64,000 nucleotides of DNA from Cyanobacterium sp. Dongsha4 (GTDB taxonomy: Bacteria; Cyanobacteriota; Cyanobacteriia; Cyanobacteriales; Cyanobacteriaceae): assembly GCF_036345015.1 (NCBI RefSeq), contig NZ_CP084098.1:1749326-1813325 (forward strand), written 5' to 3'. The translations under genes and the position numbers were made by a program. The notes beneath the pieces are model-generated. The model did not search any database. It was not told the DNA's origin and saw only the letters and a list, made by a program, of their open reading frames with translations. Below are positions 20,994 through 30,949 of this stretch, piece by piece (positions within the stretch are counted from its first letter, which is position 1; each line of letters begins with the position of its first letter).

Positions 20994-22433
20994 ATGAGTT
21001 TAACTTTATATAATACCCTTACCAAGCAAGAAGAAGAATTTAAGCCTTCTAATCCAGAAAGAGTAACTATGTACTGCTGTGGAATTACAGCCTATGATTA
21101 TTGTCATTTAGGTCATGCTCGTACTTGTATCATTTGGGATGTAGTGAGACGTTATTTAACTTGGAGAGGTTATAAAGTTAGATACATTCAAAATTTTACG
21201 GATATTGATGACAAGATTCTCAATCGAGCAAAGGCAGAAAATACAACCATGGAAGAGGTGGCTGAACGTTTTATTCAAGCCTATTTTGAGGATATGGAAA
21301 AATTAAATGTACAGAAAGCAGATTCTTATCCTCGTGCGACTCATACTCTTGATGGAATTAAAAGATTAATTTGGGAATTGGAGGAGAAAGGTTTTGCTTA
21401 TGGGGCTCAAGGGGATGTTTATTATTCCGTAAGTAAGTTTAAAGGTTATGGTAAGTTGTCTGGAAGAAACTTAGATGATTTACAGGCGGGGGCTAGTGGT
21501 AGAGTTAATATTCAAGATCAGATTAAGCAGGAGTCTTCTGATTTTGCCCTCTGGAAAAGTGCTAAACCTGATGAGCCTAGTTTCGAGTCTCCTTGGGGTA
21601 AGGGGCGCCCGGGGTGGCATATTGAATGTTCGGCGATGGTTAGGGATAATTTGGGTGAAACTATTGATATTCACGTGGGGGGAAGTGATTTAATTTTTCC
21701 TCACCATGAAAATGAGATAGCCCAATCGGAGGCGGTAACGGGTAAACCTTTGGCTCGTTATTGGTTACATAATGGCATGGTGAAGGTGGAAGGGGAAAAA
21801 ATGTCTAAGTCTTTGGGTAATTTTATTACTATTAGGGATTTATTGGCTAAATATGACCCCATGGCGGTGCGTTTATTTATTCTTCAGGCGAATTATCGTA
21901 AACCTCTTGATTTTACTGATGTGGCGATGGAAGCGGCAACAAATGGTTGGCATACTTTAATGGAAGGTTTAAATTTTGGCTATAAGTATGGCAAGGATTT
22001 AGATTGGACATTAGAAGGAGATATTCAAGAAATCCCTTCAGTAAAAGATGATTTTTGTCGGGCGGTAGATCAAGATTTTAATTTTGCTTCGGGTTTAGCA
22101 GTTTTATTTGAGTTAGCCAAAGAGTTACGCAAAGAGGGAAATTTATTAAGTCATGAAGGTAGAATAAGTCAAAATTCAGAGGATTTGGAGTCTAAATGGC
22201 ATACTTTGGTTAATTTGGCTCAAGTTCTGGGTTTAGAAGCGAAGTTTGATCAATGTCTTTCTGTCTCTTCTCAAATTAGTGATCAAGAAATTGAAGATTT
22301 AATCTCTCAAAGAACTATAGCACGTCAAAATAAAAACTACCAAGAGAGCGATCGCATCCGAGATTTACTTAAGGAGAAAGGAGTTACCCTTGTGGATGTG
22401 GGCAAAGGGGAGACAAAATGGCATAGGGATTAG
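20994..22433 (+). CDS. cysS: Cysteine--tRNA ligase
   Basis: A class I aminoacyl-tRNA synthetase of 479 residues, the standard length. It shows the zinc cysteine in MYCCGITAYDYCHLGHART, where HLGH is the HIGH motif; GWHIECSAM and FPHHENEIAQSEA, which carry the other zinc ligands; and EKMSKSLGNF as KMSKS. The DALR-like C-terminal domain contains SQRTIARQNKNYQESDRIRDLL, typical of CysS. It charges tRNA-Cys and is monocistronic here. Confidence 0.97.
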   Translation: MSLTLYNTLTKQEEEFKPSNPERVTMYCCGITAYDYCHLGHARTCIIWDVVRRYLTWRGYKVRYIQNFTDIDDKILNRAKAENTTMEEVAERFIQAYFEDMEKLNVQKADSYPRATHTLDGIKRLIWELEEKGFAYGAQGDVYYSVSKFKGYGKLSGRNLDDLQAGASGRVNIQDQIKQESSDFALWKSAKPDEPSFESPWGKGRPGWHIECSAMVRDNLGETIDIHVGGSDLIFPHHENEIAQSEAVTGKPLARYWLHNGMVKVEGEKMSKSLGNFITIRDLLAKYDPMAVRLFILQANYRKPLDFTDVAMEAATNGWHTLMEGLNFGYKYGKDLDWTLEGDIQEIPSVKDDFCRAVDQDFNFASGLAVLFELAKELRKEGNLLSHEGRISQNSEDLESKWHTLVNLAQVLGLEAKFDQCLSVSSQISDQEIEDLISQRTIARQNKNYQESDRIRDLLKEKGVTLVDVGKGETKWHRD

Positions 22434-22709
22434 TTTTGGCAAAAGTAGTCAATGTTTTAAATATTAACTTATCACCAAAATTTGACATCTTTAACTTTAC
22501 ACCATCAAAAATTCCGTATCAAATTAAGATAACTATACAGTTAGGAATTAGGAATTAGAAAAAAGCTGATAGAAAAAACTGATAAAATTAATAAATTCAA
22601 ACTTGCCAAGATTGAATACTTATAACTTAAATGTTTAATAACATATTTAAAAATTTAATAATGATACTAGCTACTTAATTTTATTTTATTAATCTCTTTT
22701 TATAAAACC

Positions 22710-25700
22710 ATGCTTAAAAAGCTAAAAACTATCGATATAGCCCTTATAGTTCTTGTGATATTAGCTTATTTAGGTAATTATTTTAAATTGCCTTTATTTT
22801 TTGGGGTGGACTTTATATTTGGTAGTATTTTTGTTTGGATAATTACTTATTTTTATGGTTTTCGACAGGGAATTATTGCTGGTTTTATTAGTAGTATAGA
22901 AACATATTTTTTATGGGGACATCCCTATGCAATTATTATTTTTACTGTAGAGGCTATTTTTGTTAATTATTTTTTCCATCATCGCTACAATCAAAATTTA
23001 GTCTTAATTAATATTCTTTACTGGCTTTTTCTTGGGATTCCTCTCATTGCTTTTTTTTATGGTTTTATTCTTGATGTTTCTTTGACAGGAACAATTTTAA
23101 TTATTTTAAAACAATCAATAAATGGAATTTTTAATGCTTTAATTGCTACACTTATTTACAGTTATTCTATTTATTTACCTAATAAATTATTACTAATAAA
23201 TAAAAAAAATCACAATTTATTTTTTAGACAAAATTTATTTAATTTACTTGTTAGTTTTGTACTCGTACCCACACTAATTATTTCTGTAATTAATAGCTAT
23301 AATTCTATTAATGAAATAGAAAGCATTATCATATCGGATTTAAAAACTACTGCTTATCAATGGCGAGAGAATATGATTTATTGGCAAAATGTTCACGTTA
23401 GAGCAGTAAAAAATTTAGAAGATAATCCTTCTATTTTTAATGATTTTAATTTACTTTCAGAAAAACTGGATAATACCAGAGGAATAATTGATGATATAAG
23501 TTTATTATACGTGAGCGATCGCAATGGAAATATAGTTGCCTCTAGTCCAGATAAAAATCAATATGGAAAACCCTTAATTGGCTTAAATATAGCTAATACA
23601 GAAGAGTTTATTAAGGCAAAAAAACAAGATAATTTTTATTTTACTAATATCCATTATGACTCTATTTTTCTCAATAATCATGTTTCTTTAATTTATCCTA
23701 TTACTAATCGATATAATCAATTTCAAGGATTTATATATGCTTCTATAACAAATAAAAATATTTCTGAAATTTTCATGAATCAAGACAGTGTTTCTGAAAT
23801 TTCAATTCTGGATGGCAATCAAAAAATAATTGCTAGTAATACTGGAAATATAAATATTAGTAATATCAATGAAAAAGACTATGAAATTATTAACTTAGAA
23901 AATGGTTTTTCTCAATGGCTACCAATACATCCCGGTATGCCCATTATGACAAGATGGAGTCAATCATTTTATGTTTATGAAATCCCCATCAATGAAGAAA
24001 CTCCTTGGAAAGTATTAGTGAAAATATCCACAACCCCTTATATAGAAAGGTTAAACATAATATACATAAAATCTTTAGGAGTTTTATTTTTTATTACAAT
24101 AATAGCCTTATTTATTTCTGACAGTATTAGTAAAAAATTAGTTAAACCATTAGAAAAATTAGGGAAAATTTCCACAAATTTACCAGATAAAATATTTAAT
24201 AATGAAAATATTTTTTGGCAAGAAACGGATGTAGTAGAAATAGAAGTATTGACAGAAAACTATCAATTAATGGTTCAGGCTTTACAAGAAAAATTTGCTC
24301 AACTAAAAGATTCTGAACAAAATTTGACACAAAAAGTAACTGAAAGAACAAATGAATTAACCATCAAAACAAAACAACTACAGGCAGAAATAGAAGAAAA
24401 AAAAGCGATCGAATCTTTACTCAGAGAAAAAGATGAACGTTATGAATTAGCAGTTTCTGGTACAAATGATGGTATTTGGGATTGGAACTTAAACACGAAT
24501 GAAGTATATTACTCTCCTGCTTGGATGCGCATAATTGGTTATGAATCTGAACCATTATCCCCAACCCTAGAAACATGGCTCAAACGCATTCATGAAGATG
24601 ATTTAGAAAAACATTTACATGATATTCATGCCTATTTGAATCAAGAAACAAACTTATATCAAAATACCCATCGCTTAAAGCATAAACAAGGGCATTATGT
24701 TTGGGTTTTAGCTAAAGGAAAAAGAGATAATGATGCTCAAGGGGAGGCTTACAGATTAGTGGGAACAATAACCGATATAAGTGATAAAATCAGGGCAGAG
24801 CAAGAATTACAGTTAGCAAAAGAACAAGCTGAAAAAGCCAATCAAGCTAAAAGTGAATTTTTAGCTACCATGAGTCATGAAATTCGCACTCCCATGAATG
24901 CGGTAATTGGTATGACTGGCTTATTATTAGACACCCCTTTAAATAATGAGCAAAGAGAATTTGCGGAAATCATTCGCACCAGTGCCGATAGCTTATTAAC
25001 TATTATCAATGACATCTTAGACTTTTCCAAAATTGAATCAGGCAAATTAGAGTTAGAATGTCAACCCCTATCCATTATCAACGTCATCGAAGAATCATTA
25101 GACTTATTAGCCCCAAAAGCAATCAATAAAGGTATAGAGTTAATTTATTTTATTTCCCCCGACATACCCAAAACCATCATGGGGGATGTGACTCGTTTAA
25201 GACAAGTATTAGTAAATTTGTTGAATAATGCCGTCAAGTTTACCAATGAGGGAGAAATAGTTGTTTCTGTGGGTGTTAGTCGTCAATCCATTAAAGAAAA
25301 TATCCTTGAATACGAGTTAATTTTTTCTGTGAAAGATACTGGCATTGGTATTCCTCACAGTCGCATGGATAAATTATTTAAGCCTTTTTCTCAAGTGGAT
25401 GCTTCTACTACCAGACATTATGGCGGTACAGGATTAGGACTGGCTATTTGTAATAGATTAGTTACAATGATGGGAGGACAAGTGTGGGTAGAAAGCAAGG
25501 GGGTTGTGGCAGGAGATTCGCCTTTAAATTATCAACCTAATTCTTCATTAGATGATTTAGGATCGATATTTTCATTTACTATTAATACGAAAGTATCTAG
25601 TTGGCTTGTCAATCAAGAAAATACTTCCTATTCCCATATTCTTCAAGATAAAGTAATTTTAATTGTTGATGACAATGAGATTAATCGTCAAGTGTTGATG

Positions 25701-26888
25701 ATTCAGTGTCATAACTTAGGTATGAAAACCATTATTACTGCTTCAGGCAGAGAGGCTTTATTAGCCCTCAAAAATGAGCAAAAACCTGATTTAGCAGTGT
25801 TAGATATGCAAATGCCCGGGATGGATGGTTTAACTTTAGCCAAGCAGATTCGTTTACTACCCCATTGTCAGGATTTACCCTTGATTTTACTCAGTTCTAT
25901 CGGTAATGTAGAGATACAAAAATCTTTAAAAGAAGTGGATTGGGCGGCAACTCTCACAAAACCCATCAAACAATCTCTGCTAGAAGATATTTTTATTAAT
26001 GTTTGTCAAGAAAATCTCAATTATCCTCGTTTATTTTCTTCTTCTTTCTCCTCTCCTTTTGAAAATATTGCGGGTATTGCCCCGTTAAAAATTCTCATAG
26101 CGGAAGACAATATTGTTAATCAAAAAGTAATTACTAACATTCTCAAACGTTTAGGTTATCGGGCAGATGTGGTGGCTAATGGTTTGGAGGTGATGGAAAC
26201 CTTGAATCGTCAATCTTATGATTTAATTTTGATGGATGTGCAAATGCCTGAAATGGATGGTTTGACAGCTACTCGTCAGATTCGCACCCTCTGGAATTCT
26301 CCTAATAGTAATTTTCAAGGCATTCCCCCTCATATCATAGCAATGACGGCTAATGCCATGGAGGGCGATCGAGAAATTTGTCTGGCCGCAGGAATGGATG
26401 ATTATTTATCTAAACCCGTGAGAGTAGAAAAGTTAATGGAAAAGCTGAAAAATTTACGAAAAACCTATCCTAATTCAGAAATTAACCCTAAAATTGAAAC
26501 AGAAAAGAATGATAAAAATCATATGGTGCAACTAGACAGAGAAGCAATTAATGAACTAAAAGAAATGTTAGGAGAAGATGATTTTCCCATAGTCTTCGCA
26601 GAATTAATACAGACTTACTTAGAAGAAAGTCCTAGTTTGATTCAAGGCTTACTAAATGGATTAGAAAATCAAAATTACCAACAAATTAAAATTAATGCCC
26701 ATAGTCTTAAATCTAGTAGTGCCAGTTTAGGGGCAAAGCATTTTTCCCAATTATGTAAGCAATTAGAAATGTCGGTGGTTGAAGAAAATTTTGAGTTAAT
26801 ACCCCAACTAATCCCGCCAATTGTTAAAGAATATCAGGAGGTAGAAAAATATATGAAAATAGAGCTAAATCATCTGAATTCGAGATAA
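22710..26888 (+). CDS. Large hybrid sensor histidine kinase (7TM-like/Cache/HAMP/PAS/HisKA/HATPase/REC/REC/HPt)
   Basis: The 1392-residue phosphorelay protein carries several modules. They are: an N-terminal multi-span membrane domain (about residues 1-165); a further TM near 175-195; an extracytoplasmic Cache-like sensor (about 200-445); a TM near 450-470; a HAMP and coiled coil; a PAS domain (about 575-690, GTNDGIWDWNLNTNEVYYSP); HisKA with SHEIRTPMN near 722; HATPase with DTGIGI and GGTGLGLAIC; a first receiver with Asp in VLDMQMPGMDG near 1031; a second receiver with Asp in LMDVQMPEMDG near 1176; and a C-terminal HPt with NAHSLKSSSASLG near 1330. All key phosphorylation residues are present, so an internal relay His-Asp-His is possible. 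The signal and target are unknown, and no response regulator gene is adjacent. Confidence 0.92.
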   Translation: MLKKLKTIDIALIVLVILAYLGNYFKLPLFFGVDFIFGSIFVWIITYFYGFRQGIIAGFISSIETYFLWGHPYAIIIFTVEAIFVNYFFHHRYNQNLVLINILYWLFLGIPLIAFFYGFILDVSLTGTILIILKQSINGIFNALIATLIYSYSIYLPNKLLLINKKNHNLFFRQNLFNLLVSFVLVPTLIISVINSYNSINEIESIIISDLKTTAYQWRENMIYWQNVHVRAVKNLEDNPSIFNDFNLLSEKLDNTRGIIDDISLLYVSDRNGNIVASSPDKNQYGKPLIGLNIANTEEFIKAKKQDNFYFTNIHYDSIFLNNHVSLIYPITNRYNQFQGFIYASITNKNISEIFMNQDSVSEISILDGNQKIIASNTGNINISNINEKDYEIINLENGFSQWLPIHPGMPIMTRWSQSFYVYEIPINEETPWKVLVKISTTPYIERLNIIYIKSLGVLFFITIIALFISDSISKKLVKPLEKLGKISTNLPDKIFNNENIFWQETDVVEIEVLTENYQLMVQALQEKFAQLKDSEQNLTQKVTERTNELTIKTKQLQAEIEEKKAIESLLREKDERYELAVSGTNDGIWDWNLNTNEVYYSPAWMRIIGYESEPLSPTLETWLKRIHEDDLEKHLHDIHAYLNQETNLYQNTHRLKHKQGHYVWVLAKGKRDNDAQGEAYRLVGTITDISDKIRAEQELQLAKEQAEKANQAKSEFLATMSHEIRTPMNAVIGMTGLLLDTPLNNEQREFAEIIRTSADSLLTIINDILDFSKIESGKLELECQPLSIINVIEESLDLLAPKAINKGIELIYFISPDIPKTIMGDVTRLRQVLVNLLNNAVKFTNEGEIVVSVGVSRQSIKENILEYELIFSVKDTGIGIPHSRMDKLFKPFSQVDASTTRHYGGTGLGLAICNRLVTMMGGQVWVESKGVVAGDSPLNYQPNSSLDDLGSIFSFTINTKVSSWLVNQENTSYSHILQDKVILIVDDNEINRQVLMIQCHNLGMKTIITASGREALLALKNEQKPDLAVLDMQMPGMDGLTLAKQIRLLPHCQDLPLILLSSIGNVEIQKSLKEVDWAATLTKPIKQSLLEDIFINVCQENLNYPRLFSSSFSSPFENIAGIAPLKILIAEDNIVNQKVITNILKRLGYRADVVANGLEVMETLNRQSYDLILMDVQMPEMDGLTATRQIRTLWNSPNSNFQGIPPHIIAMTANAMEGDREICLAAGMDDYLSKPVRVEKLMEKLKNLRKTYPNSEINPKIETEKNDKNHMVQLDREAINELKEMLGEDDFPIVFAELIQTYLEESPSLIQGLLNGLENQNYQQIKINAHSLKSSSASLGAKHFSQLCKQLEMSVVEENFELIPQLIPPIVKEYQEVEKYMKIELNHLNSR

Positions 26889-27113
26889 AATTCTTGGTTA
26901 AGATAGGCAAAGAAAGGGTAAAGTTAAAAGAATAAAGGTAAATAGTTCAGAATTGAGAATTAAAAACTCCGAACACTCATTTCTCATTTCTCTACAACAC
27001 CTTATTTGCAGAAATCCTAACAAAATCGGGCAAATTATGTCTTTTCCACTATTCATGATCCTGACACAGTGGGTTAAGATATGGAAATCATTTTTAGATA
27101 AAAATATTATAGT

Positions 27114-28037
27114 ATGGTCAATTTAAAAGGTAGAGATTTATTAAGTATTGCTGACTTAAATCAACAGGAAATTAGAACCATCTTAGATTTAGCCGCCGAT
27201 TTAAAAAGTGGAAAAAAACAGTTTCAAACCAATAAAACTTTAGGATTGCTATTTTATAAAGCCTCTACTCGTACAAGGGTTTCTTTTAGTGTGGCAATGT
27301 ATCAATTGGGGGGTAATGTTATCGACTTAAATCCTAGTCGCACTCAAGTGGGTAGAGGAGAACCTTTACAAGATACTGCAAGAGTATTGGATCGTTATTT
27401 AGATATTTTAGCCATTCGCACTTTTGCTCAAGAAGATATACAAACTTTTGCTGATTATAGTGATATTCCTATTATTAATGCTCTAACAGATATAGAACAT
27501 CCTTGCCAAATTTTAGCGGATTTACAAACTATTGAAGAGTCTTTCGGTAGTTTAGAGGGAGTAACGATGACTTATTTAGGAGATGGAAATAATGTGGCTC
27601 ATTCTTTGCTTTTAGGAGGGGTTTTGATGGGGATGAATGTCAGAATTGCTACTCCTGAAGGATATGAACCTAATAAAGATATTATTAAACAGGCTCAAGC
27701 CTTGGCAACAAAATCAGACCAAGTAGTAATCACCCATAATGCAAAAGAAGCGGTAGAAAATAGTCAAGTTTTATATACTGATGTTTGGGCTAGTATGGGA
27801 CAAGAAGAAGAAAGCGCTACTAGAGAACCTATATTTCAGCCTTATCAAATTAATGAAGAATTATTAGGTATTGCGGATAAGTCGGCGATTGTTTTACATT
27901 GTCTCCCTGCTTACCGAGGAAAAGAAATTACAGAAGAGGTGATGGAGGGCAATCAATCTCGCATCTGGGATGAAGCAGAAAATAGAATGCACGCTCAAAA
28001 AGCATTAATGGCTTGTTTGTTGGGATTGAATGATTAA
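27114..28037 (+). CDS. argF: Ornithine carbamoyltransferase
   Basis: ArgF condenses carbamoyl phosphate with ornithine to citrulline in arginine synthesis. The 307-residue protein carries the carbamoyl phosphate loop ASTRTRVSFSVAMYQLGG, the catalytic HPCQILADL, and the ornithine-binding HCLPAYRG near the C-terminus. The GRGEPLQDTARVL stretch is typical of OTCase rather than aspartate transcarbamylase. Its substrate is made by CarAB, and carB lies upstream in the same window. It is monocistronic. Confidence 0.97.
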   Translation: MVNLKGRDLLSIADLNQQEIRTILDLAADLKSGKKQFQTNKTLGLLFYKASTRTRVSFSVAMYQLGGNVIDLNPSRTQVGRGEPLQDTARVLDRYLDILAIRTFAQEDIQTFADYSDIPIINALTDIEHPCQILADLQTIEESFGSLEGVTMTYLGDGNNVAHSLLLGGVLMGMNVRIATPEGYEPNKDIIKQAQALATKSDQVVITHNAKEAVENSQVLYTDVWASMGQEEESATREPIFQPYQINEELLGIADKSAIVLHCLPAYRGKEITEEVMEGNQSRIWDEAENRMHAQKALMACLLGLND

Positions 28038-28191
28038 AGTGAGCAGATATTTGGGTGTTAGGGTATTGGGGTTAGTGTTAATTAAAAACTTTTGCCTTTT
28101 GCCCTTTCAACTTTGCGATTAGTTATTCTACTCACCATTGACGATTAAAAGTATAATATCGACTTGGAACTTTTAGAAAAATGTATCATAA

Positions 28192-29061
28192 ATGACTAAA
28201 ACAGCATGGGTATTCCCCGGGCAAGGTTCACAAACTCAAGGCATGGGGATAGATTTAATTGAAGTGGCACAGGATAAATTTAAACAGGCAGAAGAGATAT
28301 TAGGATGGTCTATTATCCAGAGGTGTCAAGGAGATGAAGAAACTCTTTCTCGCACTCTTTATACTCAACCGTGTTTATATACCATAGAAGCGATTTTAGT
28401 CGATTTATTGAAGGGTAAGAGCAAAAATGCCGATTTTGTCGCAGGACATAGTTTAGGGGAATATGTGGCTCTCTACGCCGCCAATGTGTATGATTTTGCT
28501 ACAGGGTTAAACCTCGTGAAGATGCGATCGCAGTTTATGGATCAGGCACAAGGAGGCAAAATGGTAGCTTTAATGAAATTTAACAGAGAAATCCTTGAGA
28601 AAGCCATAGAAAATACAGAAAATGTTGTTTTAGCTAATGATAATAGCGATGGTCAGGTGGTTATTTCTGGAGAACCTAGTGCAGTTGATGAAGTGGTAGA
28701 AGCAGTAAAAGCTAAATTAGCTGTACCTCTTAAGGTGTCGGGGGCTTTTCATTCTCCTTTAATGGCGACGGCCGCCACCGAATTTGCCAAAGTTTTAGAC
28801 AAAGCGGAGTTTAAAGACGCTCAAATTCCTGTTTTAGCCAATGTTGATCCTAATCCTAGCATTGATGGACAAGAAATTAAAGAGAGATTAAAACAACAAA
28901 TGACAGGGGGAGTGCGATGGCGTGAAATTATGGCACAAATGCCCTCATTAGGTGTTCAAGAAGTGATAGAAATTGGGCCGGGGAAGGTGTTAACGGGTTT
29001 ATTTAAACGTAGTGTCAAAGATGTAAGTTTAGTTAATATAAATGGCTTAGAAAATCTTTAA
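28192..29061 (+). CDS. fabD: Malonyl-CoA:ACP transacylase
   Basis: FabD loads malonyl groups onto acyl carrier protein for fatty acid synthesis. The 289-residue protein shows the oxyanion/Gln motif FPGQGSQTQGMG at the N-terminus, the nucleophile GHSLGEY with Ser near 92, the malonate-binding arginine in LVKMRSQFM, and the catalytic His in GAFHSPLM near 196. The length is standard. fabH, fabG and acpP are not in the window. Confidence 0.97.
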   Translation: MTKTAWVFPGQGSQTQGMGIDLIEVAQDKFKQAEEILGWSIIQRCQGDEETLSRTLYTQPCLYTIEAILVDLLKGKSKNADFVAGHSLGEYVALYAANVYDFATGLNLVKMRSQFMDQAQGGKMVALMKFNREILEKAIENTENVVLANDNSDGQVVISGEPSAVDEVVEAVKAKLAVPLKVSGAFHSPLMATAATEFAKVLDKAEFKDAQIPVLANVDPNPSIDGQEIKERLKQQMTGGVRWREIMAQMPSLGVQEVIEIGPGKVLTGLFKRSVKDVSLVNINGLENL

Positions 29062-29229
29062 ATGGATTTGATGGTATCGGGTGCTTGGTTTGGCGGTTTT
29101 ATTTACTGAGAGTGAAAATCAATCAACCTATTGTTAATTTATTCTTTAATTATCTTCCAAGTTGAGAAGTCATCAATAGAATGAAAGAGATAATCCCATA
29201 TAACTATGTAATCAATAATTCTATTCTTT

Positions 29230-30660
29230 ATGGATTTTCTTTCTGATACTCTCATTCTTTCTCGAATGCAATTTGCATTCACCGCCATTTTTCATATGTT
29301 ATGGCCTGTTTTAACTACAGGTATGGCAATTTATTTAGTAATTGTAGAAAGTTTATGGTTAAAAACAAAAAATCCTGATTATTACCATCATGCCCGTTTT
29401 TGGTCTAAGTTATATGTGTTAAACTTTGGTATTGGTGTAGCTTCAGGATCGCCTATGGCATTTCAGTTTGGCACTAATTGGGCTCCTTTTTCTGAGTCGG
29501 TGGGAGATTTTTTCGGTAGTGTTTTAGGTTTTGAAGCAACCATGGCATTTATGCTCGAAGCTGGATTTTTAGGCATTATGCTATTTGGTTGGCAAAGGGT
29601 TAACCCCATAATTCACTATATTGCTACTATCTGTGTGGCAGTTGGTGCAAATCTATCCACTTTCTGGATTTTAACGGCTAACTCTTGGTTACAAACTCCT
29701 GCAGGAGGTGATTTTGTCGAAGGCAAGTTTATTGTTAAAGATTATTTTGCGGCCATTGCTAATCCTTTTATGCTGAAGAGTGTATCTCATATGTTTTTAG
29801 CTACCCTTGAAACTTCTCTTTTTGTCATCGGTGGTATCAGTGCATGGTATATTCTCAAGAAGCGTCATCAGGCTTTTTTTGCTAAATCCTTTAAAATAGT
29901 ATTAGCAGTTGCGATCGCAATTACACCTTTACAAATATTTGTAGGTCATTTAAGTGCAGAACAAGTATATCATCATCAACCTACCAAATTAGCGGCAATG
30001 GAGGCACAATGGGAAACAATTCCTGCGGGGGAAAAAGCCGATTGGAGTTTATTAGCTTTTCCCGATGAAAAAACCGAGAATAATAAATGGGAGATTTCCA
30101 TTCCTAATGCCTTTCCTTATATTCTTGAGTTTAAATCCCGTTTGAGTGAACCTGTGTTAGGTTTAAAAGAATGGACTCCTGAAAATCGTCCTCGCATGGT
30201 GGGTTTAATTTATTATTCATTCCGTTTGATGAGTGGTATAGCTTTTGTTTTAGTGGGCGTAATGCTTGTGAGCACTATTCAATGGTTAAGAGGCAAACTA
30301 TCAGAGGAAAATATTATTCAACAAAAATGGTTAATGATTTCTTGGATGTGGTGCGCACCTTTGGGGTATTTAGCCGTTGAGTCTGGTTGGATTGTGCGTT
30401 GCGTAGGAAGACAACCTTGGACTGTTTATGGTGAAATTCGCACGGCTGATGCGGTTTCTAATTTACCCGCAGGGGATGTGTTAACTTCTTTAACTATTTT
30501 CCTTTGTCTCTATACAGTATTATTCTTTTCTGCTTTATATTTCGGTAGTCGTATTATTGCTAAAGGGCCTAAATTTGACTTACCTTTACCCGGAGATGAT
30601 AAAGATTTACCAGTGGAAGTAGATTCTGCTCAACATATTCCTGACAGTCGCCCTATTTAG
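29230..30660 (+). CDS. cydA: Cytochrome bd-type quinol oxidase subunit I
   Basis: CydA carries the haems of the bd-family quinol oxidase that reduces oxygen with quinol; in cyanobacteria it serves thylakoid or cytoplasmic-membrane respiration. The 476-residue protein has about nine TM helices and the usual start (MDFLSDTLILSRMQFAFTAIFHMLWP) with the haem His. A second conserved His lies in KSVSHMFLATLE and a ligand-type Met in the GRQPWTVYGEIRT region. The Q-loop is short, as in cyanide-insensitive oxidase (CIO)-type enzymes. cydB follows after 289 bp on the same strand. Confidence 0.94.
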   Translation: MDFLSDTLILSRMQFAFTAIFHMLWPVLTTGMAIYLVIVESLWLKTKNPDYYHHARFWSKLYVLNFGIGVASGSPMAFQFGTNWAPFSESVGDFFGSVLGFEATMAFMLEAGFLGIMLFGWQRVNPIIHYIATICVAVGANLSTFWILTANSWLQTPAGGDFVEGKFIVKDYFAAIANPFMLKSVSHMFLATLETSLFVIGGISAWYILKKRHQAFFAKSFKIVLAVAIAITPLQIFVGHLSAEQVYHHQPTKLAAMEAQWETIPAGEKADWSLLAFPDEKTENNKWEISIPNAFPYILEFKSRLSEPVLGLKEWTPENRPRMVGLIYYSFRLMSGIAFVLVGVMLVSTIQWLRGKLSEENIIQQKWLMISWMWCAPLGYLAVESGWIVRCVGRQPWTVYGEIRTADAVSNLPAGDVLTSLTIFLCLYTVLFFSALYFGSRIIAKGPKFDLPLPGDDKDLPVEVDSAQHIPDSRPI

Positions 30661-30949
30661 TTAACCCCAGTTTGGTTTAAGAATATCGGGTAAGGGTAGG
30701 TTTCAGGTTTCAGGTGTTGGGGTATTGAGATATTAGGGTATTAGGGAGAAACGAGTTAGGAGTTAATTAAACACTCTTGCCTTTTGCCTTTTGCCTCTTG
30801 ACTCTTACCTAGGGTGTTAGGGAGAAACTAACCCTTAAAGTGCATTGTTACTAATTATTAATTGTCAATTAGCTTCAGTTATGCTGTGAGATTGTATTTA
30901 TCATAGCTACATCGTAAAAAAATCTGTAATCACTTAAGACAGTAAAAAA
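30661..30949. repeat. Repeat-filled spacer between cydA and cydB
   Basis: This spacer contains GTAGGTTTCAGGTTTCAG, GGGGTATTGAGATATTAGGG, GAAACGAGTTAGGAG and TGCCTTTTGCCTTTTGCC blocks. It is unusually long for subunits of one complex and matches repeats elsewhere in the window. Confidence 0.6.
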
